A DNA stretch of 64,000 bases from Colwellia sp. (GCA_013215295.1 JABSOZ010000022.1:16306-80305), one strand, 5' to 3'. Counted from the first letter of the stretch, positions 7,657 to 18,025 are shown. Translations and numbers: made by a program. The notes: generated by a model not told the origin, from the letters alone.

Positions 7657-10386
7657 TTAAAAGCTATAACGACCACCTAAGAAGATATTACGACCAGTAT
7701 GGTTGTATTCTCTAGGTAAATTTAAAGTACCATCACCTGTTGTGAATAATCTCTCATATTCATCTGTTAAGTTAACGACTTCTAATGTAATCGAAAGCGC
7801 TTCACTTACGTTATAAAATGCAGAGAAGTCAACATGTGTTGGACCACTTGTACCATGTGCAACATTACCATTACTACCGGTGTAATCTGTAATATAGTCA
7901 TCACGTTTATTCATTGATATACGTGCGCCATAATTCTCTTGCTCATAATAGAAAGTTACATTATAGGTATCTGGTGATAAACCTGTAATTTCTCCCGCTG
8001 ATACATGAGTAAAGTTAGCAATCATACCTAAACCATCAAATGGTGCAGGTAAGAAACTAAACGGTTGTTGATAAACCAACTCGATTCCTTCTACTTCTTC
8101 ATAACCAAGATTTCCCGGAATTGAATGTTCATACTCATCGGTAAATGGGTTTGAATTCTGCTCATCATTCGGGTCAAATTCAGGATCGTTATTAATGACA
8201 GGATAGTAAAGAGGGTCAATCAATTTCTCTTCTTGAATTGAAAGAATAAAACCATCAATTTCTTTATAGAAGTAAGTGGCAGCAAGTAATGCTTCGTCAG
8301 CAAAGTACCATTCAAAACCGAGATCAAAGTTATTAGAGGTAATTGGCTGTAAATCTGGGTTACCTTGACTTGTAGTAGCATTCCTATAACTGAAACCAGG
8401 TGCACCAGGGTTCAACGAGTCTAAACTAGGACGAGTCATTGACTGTGTAACAGCTAAACGAACGACTAAATCATCAGTAGCGTCAAGTGCTAAGTTCATT
8501 GACGGTAAAAAGTTTTTATATGTATTATCTTTGGTAATTGTAGAAACATTACCCTCGCCTAAATCCAAATATCCAGTAGTCGTAGTTGTTGTTTCAACAT
8601 AACGAAAACCAAAGTTTGAACGTAATACCATATCACCAAGTTCCATTTCTGAATCTAATTGAAGGTAAAAGGCTTCTGTCTCTTCTTGTACTTTCCAGCT
8701 GTCGTTGATAGATTGTTTATAACCATCGGCTTGGGGTAACAATGTTGATGCTATCGTTGCAAAATCTGCGACAATAAAAGTATCTAACGGACCGTCAAAG
8801 CCACTACCAAAGTCTGAATATGGGAAGGCTTTAGTAAAACCAACCGCAGAAGCTTGATCAGGAAAGCCTGAGATTTGTGATGTGGTATTTTCGACAGTTC
8901 GATCATTTAACGCAATACCTGCTGTAACCGTTACGGCGTCAGAATAATAAGTAAAATCAAGTTTAGCGGTATCATTTTCACGTAGAACATCAATATCACG
9001 AAGTTTACCATCTTCTAAATTGTAACTAGATGCTTCATTAACATCAAAACCATGATCAATTGTTGGAACATTGGCATTATCACCAAAATCATAACTTACT
9101 GTATTCTTTGTAATACTAGTCATATTATAACGCTGTTGTTCTGAACTACTATCTGACTCAGCAGTACCAAGCATAGCATTAATGGTGAAGTTATCAGTGA
9201 CATTATATTCACCAGATAAAACAAACTGGTTAAATTCTGTTGATGATACTTGGCTACGACTTTCTACACGCCCTTGTAGCCCATCGAAGGTTGCCGCTTG
9301 AACTTGTTTTCCGTTATCAGCTACTTCAATCGCAGTTGGGGTAATTTTTCCAAAATTCTTACGGAACTGCTCAAAGAAGTTATACATAGTACGGTTATTA
9401 TCAAGCTTAGAGTATAAGCTATCAAAAGTAACTTCTAAATCATCTGAAGGCGCCCATTGTAATGAGGTGCTGATACCTAATCGGTCTTGTTCGTTACCAA
9501 AAAAATCTGGACGAGGAAGACGAGGAGTCCACAAACAGTTAGCTGCATGAACATCTACACCATCGTCTTTACAATCTCCAACAGGCGTGGCGCCAGTCAT
9601 AACAAGATTATCAGTACCTGCACTGTCATAATGGCCTTTACCATCCAATATTGGCGTGGTCCAACGCACCGTACCATAACCTTCTTGGCGTACTGTTCTT
9701 TCTGAAGAAGAAACAGAAAGTAAGGCACCAAAGGTATCATCAGCAAAAGTATTACTGATCATAAATGATGCACGAGGATCAACTTCTTCTGTTACATCGT
9801 TATAGCCACCTGAAGCTGCTGCCATAACATGAAAACCGGTATTATCAAAAGGTTTAGCTGAATATAAATCAATAGAGCCAGCAATACCACCTTCATCCGT
9901 AGAAGCCACAGCAGACTTATTAATATCAATACGGTTAAATAATTCTGAAGCAAAGACGTTAAAGTCAAACGCACGACTAGAATTCACGCCACCACCGGAG
10001 TCAGTACCATCAGTACTAGAAGGCACGTCCATACCGTTTAACGTAGTACTGGTAAAGTTTGGACCTAAACCACGTAATGAAACTTGTCGACCTTCACCAC
10101 CTTCACGTGAAATGGCAACACCAGAAACACGTTGTAATGACTCGGTCAGGTTTAAATCTGGAAATTTACCCATATCTTCAGCAACAATAGACTCTTTACC
10201 ATTAACTGCGGCACGTTTGTCTAATAAAGCTTTATTTAATGAGCTACGAAAGCCAGAAACTTCAATGACTTCGATATCATCCACAATTTTGTCAGCAGCT
10301 TGCACAGCTCCAGTTTGTACAGCAAACATACCGCCAGTTATGGCCATTGCTGTTAATAATTTATTGAGTTTAAATTTTTTGTTCAT
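7657..10386 (-). CDS. TonB-dependent receptor, TonB-Xanth-Caul type (probable oligogalacturonide uptake)
   Basis: A 909-residue outer membrane receptor with a signal peptide (cleavage after VQAA), a TonB-box-like IEVIEVSGFRSSL, a plug domain (about 45-170; FPDLNLTESLQRVSGVAISREGGEGRQVSLRGLGPNFTSTTLNG) and a long beta-barrel ending in the aromatic terminus GGRYSF. This subfamily imports plant or algal oligosaccharides and is usual in carbohydrate loci of Alteromonadales and Xanthomonadales. The operator at 10498 and a half-matching one at 10580 place it in the pectin regulon. Transport of oligogalacturonides is inferred from the setting. Confidence 0.9.
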   Translation of the reverse strand: MNKKFKLNKLLTAMAITGGMFAVQTGAVQAADKIVDDIEVIEVSGFRSSLNKALLDKRAAVNGKESIVAEDMGKFPDLNLTESLQRVSGVAISREGGEGRQVSLRGLGPNFTSTTLNGMDVPSSTDGTDSGGGVNSSRAFDFNVFASELFNRIDINKSAVASTDEGGIAGSIDLYSAKPFDNTGFHVMAAASGGYNDVTEEVDPRASFMISNTFADDTFGALLSVSSSERTVRQEGYGTVRWTTPILDGKGHYDSAGTDNLVMTGATPVGDCKDDGVDVHAANCLWTPRLPRPDFFGNEQDRLGISTSLQWAPSDDLEVTFDSLYSKLDNNRTMYNFFEQFRKNFGKITPTAIEVADNGKQVQAATFDGLQGRVESRSQVSSTEFNQFVLSGEYNVTDNFTINAMLGTAESDSSSEQQRYNMTSITKNTVSYDFGDNANVPTIDHGFDVNEASSYNLEDGKLRDIDVLRENDTAKLDFTYYSDAVTVTAGIALNDRTVENTTSQISGFPDQASAVGFTKAFPYSDFGSGFDGPLDTFIVADFATIASTLLPQADGYKQSINDSWKVQEETEAFYLQLDSEMELGDMVLRSNFGFRYVETTTTTTGYLDLGEGNVSTITKDNTYKNFLPSMNLALDATDDLVVRLAVTQSMTRPSLDSLNPGAPGFSYRNATTSQGNPDLQPITSNNFDLGFEWYFADEALLAATYFYKEIDGFILSIQEEKLIDPLYYPVINNDPEFDPNDEQNSNPFTDEYEHSIPGNLGYEEVEGIELVYQQPFSFLPAPFDGLGMIANFTHVSAGEITGLSPDTYNVTFYYEQENYGARISMNKRDDYITDYTGSNGNVAHGTSGPTHVDFSAFYNVSEALSITLEVVNLTDEYERLFTTGDGTLNLPREYNHTGRNIFLGGRYSF

Positions 10387-10497
10387 GCTTTTCCCCTATA
10401 TTCTACATGTTTGATGTTACTAACAATTAAAGCGCCACGGTCTTATTAATTATTATTACCGTTACACATTTAACCAACCACCGATACCGACCTCAAA

Positions 10498-10511
10498 TGC
10501 CACCGGTAGCA
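10498..10511. promoter_or_regulatory. Operator of the TonB receptor gene
   Basis: TGCCACCGGTAGCA, one mismatch from the symmetric consensus, 112 bp upstream of the receptor start codon. Confidence 0.7.
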
Positions 10512-10579
10512 GTTAGTATTTAGTAAACGCTACTAAGCAGATCGTGTCAACTAATATCTGCTACTTACTATATTTAAAT

Positions 10580-10593
10580 GTCTACCGGTAGCA
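10580..10593. promoter_or_regulatory. Second, weaker operator-like site upstream of the TonB receptor gene
   Basis: GTCTACCGGTAGCA keeps the ACCGGT core and one good half-site. It is 82 bp from the better site, a distance near eight helical turns, so looping by a tetrameric LacI-type protein is possible but unproven. Confidence 0.5.
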
Positions 10594-10910
10594 TCTTTAA
10601 AGGATTGATCGAAATATATATCAAACCAATTTATTCAATCACACATTCAACAGGTTAAATTAGCTTTCGATAGGTCTTTTCATCCATTGAGGCTATTTAA
10701 CGGCCTACGATTAATTGTAAGTCATTCTTAAAAAAACGTTGTTAACCTCTCGTTATATGGGTGTACTACGAAATAGATTAAAAAGTATATCTTTATTAGC
10801 TCAGTTACTTAGAGGTGCCTTTTAATAAAAAAATACAATTAGATTCTACAGTACCAAAATGTTTATCAACTAAATCATTTGACAAAAAACTTGTAATGAT
10901 GCCATCTTAT

Positions 10911-10924
10911 TGCCACCGGTAGCG
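10911..10924. promoter_or_regulatory. Operator upstream of the decayed KDPG aldolase/AEC unit
   Basis: TGCCACCGGTAGCG, followed by a further GGTAGCGGC, lies 54 bp upstream of the ATG of the aldolase remnant. It would control the AEC transporter gene downstream of it. Confidence 0.68.
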
Positions 10925-10977
10925 GTAGCGGCTACAATTAGGTAATACTTAAATAGCTAATAAACATATATATAATA

Positions 10978-11279
10978 ATGAGTAAGATAATGACACAGTT
11001 TTCAACACTGTTAAGACAACAAAAAATATTACCCATAATCCAAGTAAATTCTGTTTATCAAGGCGTTAACATTGCAGCTTGAATACGTGATGCTGGTATA
11101 TACCCATCACACCTCAAGGTGTGATGGGTATACATTTAGTCGAAGTCGTCTTGCGTACTGAAACTTCGTTAGATGCTAACGTAGCAATTAACGCTGAGCT
11201 CCCTGATTTAATTGTCGGTGCTGGTACGGTAATTAACCAAGATATTTTATCTAAATTAAAGTCCGCTTCCTGCCGTTAA
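10978..11279 (+). pseudogene. KDPG/KHG aldolase pseudogene
   Basis: The sequence begins MSKIMTQFSTLLRQQKILPIIQVNSVYQGVNIAA, close to the intact aldolase at 38074-38691. It then hits a TGA, an inserted palindrome and a frameshift, resumes as HLVEVVLRTETSLDANVAINAELPDLIVGAGTVINQDILSKLKSA and stops. The catalytic Glu region is still present, but the half carrying the Schiff-base Lys is gone. The operator at 10911 shows it was a pectin-regulon gene. The AEC transporter gene follows after 24 bp. Confidence 0.8.
11099..11132. repeat. Near-perfect palindrome inserted in the aldolase pseudogene
   Basis: Arms TACCCATCACACCT and AGGTGTGATGGGTA are exact inverted repeats around a 2-nt centre and extend two more pairs outward. 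The intact paralogue has no counterpart between the codons for DAG and HLVEVV, so this is an insertion of about 35 bp. It may be a small palindromic mobile repeat. Confidence 0.65.
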
Positions 11280-11303
11280 ATCCATACTGAGAATAAACAT
11301 CCA

Positions 11304-12269
11304 ATGAATATTTTTACCCACTATTTTACTTTTCTAAATTCGGCGATTATTATTACAGCACCCATTTTTTTAATGATGGCATTAGGTGCTTGGCTTAGGT
11401 ACATAAAATTAATTAACCAAGAATTTATTCAAATAGCATCAAATCTAGTTTTTAAAATAGGGTTACCGGTAATGTTATTTACCAGTACTTCAAGCCATGA
11501 TTTTTCGCAATTAGTTAATTATCGTCATTTACTCTTAATACTATCAACCACCATTATTATTTTTATCGCCAGTAGTATTTTCGCGAATAAAATAGTTGAA
11601 GATAGGCAAGATAAAGGCGTAATTGTGCAAGGCGCGTTTAGAGGTAACTTAGTTATTATTGGACTGGCCTTTTGTGCCAATGCTTACCCAGAGCAAGGGA
11701 TAGCCATTGCCACTTTACCCATGGCGCTCATCATTGTTGTTTACAATGTTTTATCCATTTATACCCTCAATACAAGTTTACAGCGACATCAGAGCACGAT
11801 TAAAAAAAATGTCGTTGATAGCATTAAAAATCCGCTCATTATTGGCATTTGTTTAGGGTTATTAAGTAATTTTATAAATATTCAACTGCCTACTATTATT
11901 GTGAATGCCAATAATTACTTAGCACAAATGACCTTGCCATTAGCACTTATTTCAATAGGAGGCTCGCTTGGCGCTGCACAACTAAGTGATAATATTCGCC
12001 CTGCTGTTATCGCTAGCATATGGAAAGTGCTAGTCTGCCCTGCGGTGTTTATAATGCTGTGTTTTATTTATCCTATTGATCCTATTGCTACCGGCGTTTT
12101 GTTTTTTCTAACCGCATCGCCAACAGCAACTGCAAGTTTTGTTATGGTTAAGGCCATGGGTGGAAATAGTGATTTAGCTAGCAAAATCATTATTATCTCT
12201 ACTTTATTCTCTGTTATTACCATTACATTGGGTTTTGCATTATTGCAGTCAACAAGTGTAGTGAACTAA
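11304..12269 (+). CDS. AEC-family (auxin efflux carrier) membrane transporter
   Basis: A 321-residue protein with about ten transmembrane segments arranged as two halves, matching the Mem_trans/AEC family. Typical sites are the N-terminal APIFLMMALGAWLRY and the second-half PLALISIGGSL, with an FRGNLVIIGLAF segment between them. Members move small organic acids or similar compounds across the inner membrane. It lies 24 bp after the aldolase remnant and shares its operator at 10911. An uptake or efflux role for uronates or keto-acid intermediates is an inference; the substrate cannot be read from the sequence. Confidence 0.85.
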   Translation: MNIFTHYFTFLNSAIIITAPIFLMMALGAWLRYIKLINQEFIQIASNLVFKIGLPVMLFTSTSSHDFSQLVNYRHLLLILSTTIIIFIASSIFANKIVEDRQDKGVIVQGAFRGNLVIIGLAFCANAYPEQGIAIATLPMALIIVVYNVLSIYTLNTSLQRHQSTIKKNVVDSIKNPLIIGICLGLLSNFINIQLPTIIVNANNYLAQMTLPLALISIGGSLGAAQLSDNIRPAVIASIWKVLVCPAVFIMLCFIYPIDPIATGVLFFLTASPTATASFVMVKAMGGNSDLASKIIIISTLFSVITITLGFALLQSTSVVN

Positions 12270-12313
12270 GACCTATAATATATTTGTTATATATCTATTA
12301 ACAAAAACACAGT

Positions 12314-12327
12314 TGCCACCGGTGGCA
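12314..12327. promoter_or_regulatory. Operator of the GH28-uxaC-GH105 unit
   Basis: TGCCACCGGTGGCA, perfect palindrome, 56 bp upstream of the GH28 start codon. Confidence 0.78.
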
Positions 12328-12382
12328 GATAGTGTTAGCATTTATTTAATCACTAAAATTTTACATTAGGTAATAATCAATA

Positions 12383-13852
12383 ATGGATAAGAATCGAAGG
12401 TTTGTCCTAAAAGCGGTCGCGTCAAGCACGGCTTTAACCGCTGTACTTTCTGCTTGCGGTAGCACTTCAATGGTTAATAAGCTCTTCGGTAATCAAGCTT
12501 CTTTAAATGATGATTGGTTAAAGGCTGACAAAATACGTAAAAACATTGTCTTACCTAGCTTTCCAAATAAGGTTTTTAATATTAAAGACTTTGGTGCTAT
12601 TAATGATGGTGACTTTGATTGTTCACCTGCGATTAATGATGCAATAAACACTTGTCATCAAGCCGGTGGTGGCAAGGTTTTAGTGACTAAGGGCATCTAT
12701 AAAACCGGTCCTATTCATTTATTATCGAATGTTAATTTACATATTGAAAAAAATGCGACCTTAAGTTTTGTTACCGATCCTAATCGATATCTTCCTATGG
12801 TAAAAACTCGCTGGGAAGGCCTTGAATTAATGGGCTATTCTCCGCTTATATATGCTCATAAACAACAAAACATCGCCGTTACCGGCCAAGGTGTTTTAGA
12901 TGGAAATGCAGATGAGCAAACATGGTGGCCTTGGAAAGGTGCTCATAAGGAAAGTCATTGGGATCTTATTCCCGGTGAAGATCAAGCGCCAGCAAAAGCG
13001 AAATTAGAAGCAGATGCTGAAAATAACGTACCTGTAGCTGAGCGAGAGTATGGAAACGGTGCTTTTTTACGTCCTCCATTTGTTCAACCTTATGAATGTC
13101 AAAATGTCTTAATCGAAGGCATTACCATTAAAAACTCTCCTTTTTGGTTAATCAATCCAGTGTTATGCCAAAGCGTAACGGTAAAAGGTGTAACCATGGA
13201 TAGCCACGGCCCTAATAATGATGGCTGTGATCCTGAGTCATGTGATCATGTCTTAATTGAAGATTGTACTTTTAATACTGGTGATGACTGTATCGCGATT
13301 AAATCAGGCCGTAATGGTGATGGCCGTCGATTAGCAACACCGTGTCAAAACCTAGTGATCGCCAATTGCCATATGAAAGATGGTCATGGTGGCATCGTAA
13401 TTGGTAGTGAAATATCCGGCGGGGTAAATAACGTTTTCGCCGAAAATTGCACCATGAGCAGCCCAGATTTAGACCGTGCTATTCGTATTAAAACCAACTC
13501 GATACGTGGTGGTTTAATTGAGCATATTCGCATAAGAAACATTGACGTTGGTGTAGTGAAAAATGCCGTTGTTATTAATTGTTTTTATGAGGAGAAATTA
13601 GGCCAAGGTAAGTTTAATCCTATCGTTCGTGATGTTCGTATAGAAAATTTAACCTGTGAAAAAATCCTGCAAAAACCTTTGTTTTTTAGAGGCACCAGTG
13701 AATCTCCAATTCACGACATTCACTTAACAAATTGCCATTTTAATCAAGCAAAAGAACATTCTTCTATTAACGAAGTTAATAATTTGAACTTTACCAATGT
13801 CAGCATCAATGGCAAAAAAGTATTAGTTAGTGATGTCAGCTCAATTAGCTAA
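12383..13852 (+). CDS. GH28 polygalacturonase, probable exo-acting lipoprotein
   Basis: A 489-residue glycoside hydrolase family 28 protein that releases galacturonic acid from homogalacturonan or oligogalacturonides. The N-terminus carries twin arginines (NRRFVLK) and a lipobox (LSACGS), pointing to export, perhaps by Tat, and lipid anchoring. Catalytic signatures are NNDGCD (about 277), TGDDCIAIKSG (about 298-308), DGHGG (about 333) and RIKTNS (about 368). The pectate lyase superfamily segment FNIKDFGAINDG starts near residue 65. It is first of three collinear genes (GH28, uxaC, GH105) behind an operator at 12314, so polymer hydrolysis and galacturonate isomerisation are probably induced together. 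Confidence 0.92.
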   Translation: MDKNRRFVLKAVASSTALTAVLSACGSTSMVNKLFGNQASLNDDWLKADKIRKNIVLPSFPNKVFNIKDFGAINDGDFDCSPAINDAINTCHQAGGGKVLVTKGIYKTGPIHLLSNVNLHIEKNATLSFVTDPNRYLPMVKTRWEGLELMGYSPLIYAHKQQNIAVTGQGVLDGNADEQTWWPWKGAHKESHWDLIPGEDQAPAKAKLEADAENNVPVAEREYGNGAFLRPPFVQPYECQNVLIEGITIKNSPFWLINPVLCQSVTVKGVTMDSHGPNNDGCDPESCDHVLIEDCTFNTGDDCIAIKSGRNGDGRRLATPCQNLVIANCHMKDGHGGIVIGSEISGGVNNVFAENCTMSSPDLDRAIRIKTNSIRGGLIEHIRIRNIDVGVVKNAVVINCFYEEKLGQGKFNPIVRDVRIENLTCEKILQKPLFFRGTSESPIHDIHLTNCHFNQAKEHSSINEVNNLNFTNVSINGKKVLVSDVSSIS

Positions 13853-13927
13853 GTACACACAAATAATAATTGCTGGTAAAACGCTATCAGCAAAGTTTTT
13901 ACCTTATATACGTTTGAAGGAAATGAA

Positions 13928-15373
13928 ATGAATAACCCGATACAAGCTTTAGCATTACATCCAGATAGATTATTTTCTAGTGATGTTAATGTTGTCGAAA
14001 TAGCTAGAAAGCTTTATGCAGAAATTAAAGATTTACCGATTATTAGTCCTCATGGCCATACCGATCCAAGTTGGTTTAATGAAAATAAAAATTTTGGCAA
14101 TGCCACAGATTTATTAATTAAACCTGATCACTACGTATTTCGCATGCTCTATAGCCAAGGTATTCCATTAACTGATTTAGGTATTCCACAGCATGGCCTA
14201 AAAGGAAATATGGCGCAGGCAATAGATACAGATCCACAAAAGGTTTGGCAAATATTTGCTGATAATTACCACCTGTTTGCCGGTACACCTTCGGGTTACT
14301 GGTTAGACTCGGTCTTTAGTAATATCTTTGGCTTCACCGAGAAGCTTTGTAGCCAAAATGCCCAAGAATATTACCAAGAGATCACCGAAAAATTGGCAAC
14401 GCCTGAGTTTAAACCACATGCATTAATGGATCGTTTTAATATTGAATTCATTGCGACTACTGAGGGAGCCTTAGATGATTTAAAGCATCATCGTGCCATT
14501 AAAGATACGCCAATGGCAAAACGTGTATCAACTAGTTTTCGTCCTGATGACGTTGTTGATGCTAGCCGTGAAGATTTTGTTGAAAATTTAGCTAAATTAG
14601 CTGAAATAACAGGTGAAGACACTAACACTTGGCAAGGTTATTTAAATGCCATTAGAGCCCGCCGTGCTTTCTTTATAAAAGAAGGCCGTGCTACCGCCAC
14701 CGACCATGGTCACCCTACCGCATTAACTGCAGATTTATCTGAAGAAGATTGTCAGCAACTATTAGCTACCTGTTTATCTGGTCAATCTACAGCTGCAGAG
14801 CAGGAATTATTTCGCGGCCAAATGTTAACAGAGCTTGCTGGCATGAGCATTGAAGATGGCTTAGTCATGCAAATTCACCCAGGTGTACACCGTAATCATA
14901 ATCAACCTATTTTTGATGTTTTTGGTCGTGATAAAGGCTGTGACATTCCAAGTCAGACAGATTTTGTTGATGCATTAAAACCATTATTAAGTAAATATGG
15001 TAATCATCCTAAATTAAAAGTGATTTTATTCACCCTTGATGAAACCACTTATAGTCGTGAATTAGCCCCTTTAGCAGGCCACTATCCAAGCTTAAAATTA
15101 GGTCCTGCTTGGTGGTTTAACGACAGCCCTGCTGGTATGTATCGTTTTAGACAGCAAACCACAGAAACAGCTGGTTTTTATAATACCGTTGGTTTTAATG
15201 ATGATACCCGTGCGTTTTTATCGATTCCAGCACGTCATGATGTTGCACGACGTGTTGATTGTCGTTACTTGGCAGAGTTGGTCTGTAATCACCAAATAAG
15301 CGAAACTGAAGCACATACTTTAGCCTATCAGTTAACTTATGGATTAGTGAAGAAAGCTTATAAACTTGATTGA
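13928..15373 (+). CDS. uxaC: Uronate isomerase
   Basis: A 481-residue UxaC (E. coli homologue about 470). It converts D-galacturonate to D-tagaturonate in the cytoplasm, the first step of the Ashwell pathway. Visible family features are the metal-binding ISPHGHTDPSWF (about residues 40-50), DHYVFRMLYSQG, LVMQIHPGVHRNHN, and AWWFNDSPAGMYRFRQQ near the C-terminus. A GAAGGAAATGAAATG leader supports the start. It lies 75 bp after the GH28 gene and probably shares its transcript. The next enzymes, UxaB and UxaA, are encoded in a separate unit at 33965. Confidence 0.95.
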   Translation: MNNPIQALALHPDRLFSSDVNVVEIARKLYAEIKDLPIISPHGHTDPSWFNENKNFGNATDLLIKPDHYVFRMLYSQGIPLTDLGIPQHGLKGNMAQAIDTDPQKVWQIFADNYHLFAGTPSGYWLDSVFSNIFGFTEKLCSQNAQEYYQEITEKLATPEFKPHALMDRFNIEFIATTEGALDDLKHHRAIKDTPMAKRVSTSFRPDDVVDASREDFVENLAKLAEITGEDTNTWQGYLNAIRARRAFFIKEGRATATDHGHPTALTADLSEEDCQQLLATCLSGQSTAAEQELFRGQMLTELAGMSIEDGLVMQIHPGVHRNHNQPIFDVFGRDKGCDIPSQTDFVDALKPLLSKYGNHPKLKVILFTLDETTYSRELAPLAGHYPSLKLGPAWWFNDSPAGMYRFRQQTTETAGFYNTVGFNDDTRAFLSIPARHDVARRVDCRYLAELVCNHQISETEAHTLAYQLTYGLVKKAYKLD

Positions 15374-15451
15374 TAGAAACACCTTTATGTTAGCCATAAC
15401 CAATAATTGTTTATGGCTAGCTATTGCTTAATGAGTAATAGGAAGATATAG

Positions 15452-18019
15452 ATGAAGTTCAATGCAAAAATACTCGGATACTTTACGGTTTCTCTTACTT
15501 GCACAACATTACTAAATGCTTGTGCGCCCAGTAATACAAGCAGTGAGCAGTTAATTACTGTCGTTAAAGATGACATTCAGACCCCAGAGACTAATGTCGC
15601 GCAACTTAAAGTCACCAACCCATCGAAATTTGGTCGGGAATCACAAGCTATTTATACCAGTTTTTACGATTTAGGCTTAAGCAATGTCGGCCAACACACT
15701 AAAAAATTACAGGTAAATAACTCACACGGTATTGTTAATAGTCAGTATGTTGACCAAGACCATGATGGCGCTTTAGATGGCTTACTCTTTCTAACAGATT
15801 TGCATGCAGGTCAGTCGCTTACCTTCTCTATTGATTATAGTAATAACTCGCACTCTCCTGCCCACTCTCCTGCTCCGTCAAGCAAACTAACGCAAGCTGA
15901 AATATCTCATAAAGTAGGTGGACAATGGGTTACCCATACCAAGCCGCCAAAACATAAACCTGCCAATGAATTTAAAGAATATGTTGGTGGCCATTTTGAA
16001 AATGTTAATGAATTAACACCGCCGGCTCACTATACCGACCACTCAAATTGGATCCGTTATGAAGGCCCTGGAATAGAGTCAGATAAAGTGGGTTATCGTA
16101 TTTATCTAGATTGGCGTAATGGTTTTGATATATTCGGTAAAACAACCAGAAAACCAGCATTACAAAATGTTGGACTTGATGGTTATGAATCATATCATCA
16201 CATGCAAGATTGGGGCATGGACATCCTCAAAGTTGGCAGTTCACTTGGCGCTGGTGGCTTTGGTCTTTGGCACGATAACAAGTTATCGTTAGTCAATAAC
16301 GTTGACAGCTGGCAAGCCAAAATTTTAGCCGATGGTGATCTACAATCAACGGTTCAAATAAATTATAAAAACTGGAAAAACACTGTTAATAATCAGAATA
16401 TCAGTGTAAACATCAGCATGAATGGTGGTAGCCGTTTGGCCAAAGTAAAGGTTAAATTACAGCAAAATTTACCAACCATGGCCGCAGGTGTAGTTAAACA
16501 CAAAAATACTGAATTTATCCAAGGTAATACAAATATAACCAACAAAGCCTACAGCTACATTGCCAGTTGGGGTAAACAAAGTTTAGATGGCTCATATCTA
16601 GGCATGGCAATATTTTTTCAAAAAGGGCAATTAGCAAAAATAACTGAAGATAATAAAAACTATCTCGCCATTTTAAAACCCACAGGAAAAAGTAATCAAC
16701 AGCATTTAGATTATTATTTCGCCGCAAGTTGGCAGCCAGAAAGTGGTATAAGTACTAAAGCAGCTTTTATTGACTACCTTAACCAAGAAGCAGAAAAACT
16801 GACAATACTACCTCGTATAGAACTCAGCACACGCTTAAGTCAACAAGCGAAACAAGGCACGATAACAGCTAAAAAGGCCTTAGCATGGAGTAAAAAACTA
16901 GCAGACTCTGAACTCAACCGTAAAGTGTTTAGTTATACCTATAACGGCTGGGATGTTCACCGAAAGCGTAAACCTAAGTTCGAATACGACATTATTGGTT
17001 TGCTACCGATGAGTTACGACAAGTTGTTTCAACTAACCGGTGAAAACAAATATGATGGCATAATCGAAAAAATTACCGGCTCTTTTATCAATGAACAAGG
17101 AGAGATCGGTAGTTATACCTATAAGAGCTTCAATATTGACAGTGTCGCCCCTGGCCGAAATTTATTAACGCTTTATCGACAAACTGGTGAAGATAAATAT
17201 CGTAAAGCCGCAGCATTACTCCGTAAGCAACTTGAGCAGCAACCAAGAACAGCTGAAGGCGCTTTTTGGCATAAGAAAAAATACACCAATCAATTGTGGT
17301 TAGACGGTGTATACATGGGGCTACCCTTCTTAGCCGAATATGCGATGATGTTTGAAACCGGTGATAAACAAGCTCATAGCTTAGATGAGGTTATTAACGA
17401 ATTTACGTTAACACGTAAATATTTACGTGATGCTAAAACCGGTCTTTATTACCATGGTTGGGATGAACTAAAACAGCAAGATTGGGCCGACAAAACCACC
17501 GGTTTATCACCAGAATTTTGGGCGCGTGGCATGGGTTGGTTAGCTATGGCAGTTGTTGATGTGCTCGATTATATTCCTGAACAGAATTCTGAACAACGCC
17601 AAGCATTAATCGAATTATCGCAAGAAATTGCCGCTGATATCGTTAAAGTGCAAGATGTAGATAGTGGTACATGGTGGCAAATAATGGACAAACCTAACGC
17701 TATTGGCAACTATAAAGAATCAAGTGCAACGGCAATGTATACCTACTTTTTAGCCAAAGCTATTAATAAAGGTTATATCTCAAAAGATTTTCAAGCTGCG
17801 ACCTTAAAAGCTTATCAAGGCATGATTGATCAGTTTGTTTTAGTTCATGACAACGGTGAGATCAGCATGACACATCAATGTTACGTCGCCGGTTTAGGTT
17901 TTGGCCGTGATGGTACTTACCATTATTACATGAGTGAACCTATCTATAAAAACGATCCTAAAGGTAATGTGCCATTCATTATAGCGGGCATTGAAGTACA
18001 TCATTTGTTAAAAAACTAA
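15452..18019 (+). CDS. DUF4861-GH105 fusion lipoprotein, unsaturated rhamnogalacturonyl/galacturonyl hydrolase
   Basis: An 855-residue protein with a lipoprotein signal (TLLNACAPSN). Residues of about 50-440 match the DUF4861 type found beside pectin genes (DHDGALDGL, YRIYLDWRNGFDIFGK). The C-terminal 400 residues are a GH105 (alpha/alpha)6 barrel that removes the terminal unsaturated uronate left by lyases. The probable catalytic Asp is in LWLDGVYMGLPFLAEY (about 617), and FWARGMGW and the C-terminal GFGRDGTYHYYMSEPI line the pocket. It follows uxaC after 78 bp containing a small hairpin and is probably the last gene of the operon. The product 4-deoxy-5-keto-uronate would go to KduI/KduD. 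Confidence 0.88.
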   Translation: MKFNAKILGYFTVSLTCTTLLNACAPSNTSSEQLITVVKDDIQTPETNVAQLKVTNPSKFGRESQAIYTSFYDLGLSNVGQHTKKLQVNNSHGIVNSQYVDQDHDGALDGLLFLTDLHAGQSLTFSIDYSNNSHSPAHSPAPSSKLTQAEISHKVGGQWVTHTKPPKHKPANEFKEYVGGHFENVNELTPPAHYTDHSNWIRYEGPGIESDKVGYRIYLDWRNGFDIFGKTTRKPALQNVGLDGYESYHHMQDWGMDILKVGSSLGAGGFGLWHDNKLSLVNNVDSWQAKILADGDLQSTVQINYKNWKNTVNNQNISVNISMNGGSRLAKVKVKLQQNLPTMAAGVVKHKNTEFIQGNTNITNKAYSYIASWGKQSLDGSYLGMAIFFQKGQLAKITEDNKNYLAILKPTGKSNQQHLDYYFAASWQPESGISTKAAFIDYLNQEAEKLTILPRIELSTRLSQQAKQGTITAKKALAWSKKLADSELNRKVFSYTYNGWDVHRKRKPKFEYDIIGLLPMSYDKLFQLTGENKYDGIIEKITGSFINEQGEIGSYTYKSFNIDSVAPGRNLLTLYRQTGEDKYRKAAALLRKQLEQQPRTAEGAFWHKKKYTNQLWLDGVYMGLPFLAEYAMMFETGDKQAHSLDEVINEFTLTRKYLRDAKTGLYYHGWDELKQQDWADKTTGLSPEFWARGMGWLAMAVVDVLDYIPEQNSEQRQALIELSQEIAADIVKVQDVDSGTWWQIMDKPNAIGNYKESSATAMYTYFLAKAINKGYISKDFQAATLKAYQGMIDQFVLVHDNGEISMTHQCYVAGLGFGRDGTYHYYMSEPIYKNDPKGNVPFIIAGIEVHHLLKN

Positions 18020-18025
18020 CAGCTT

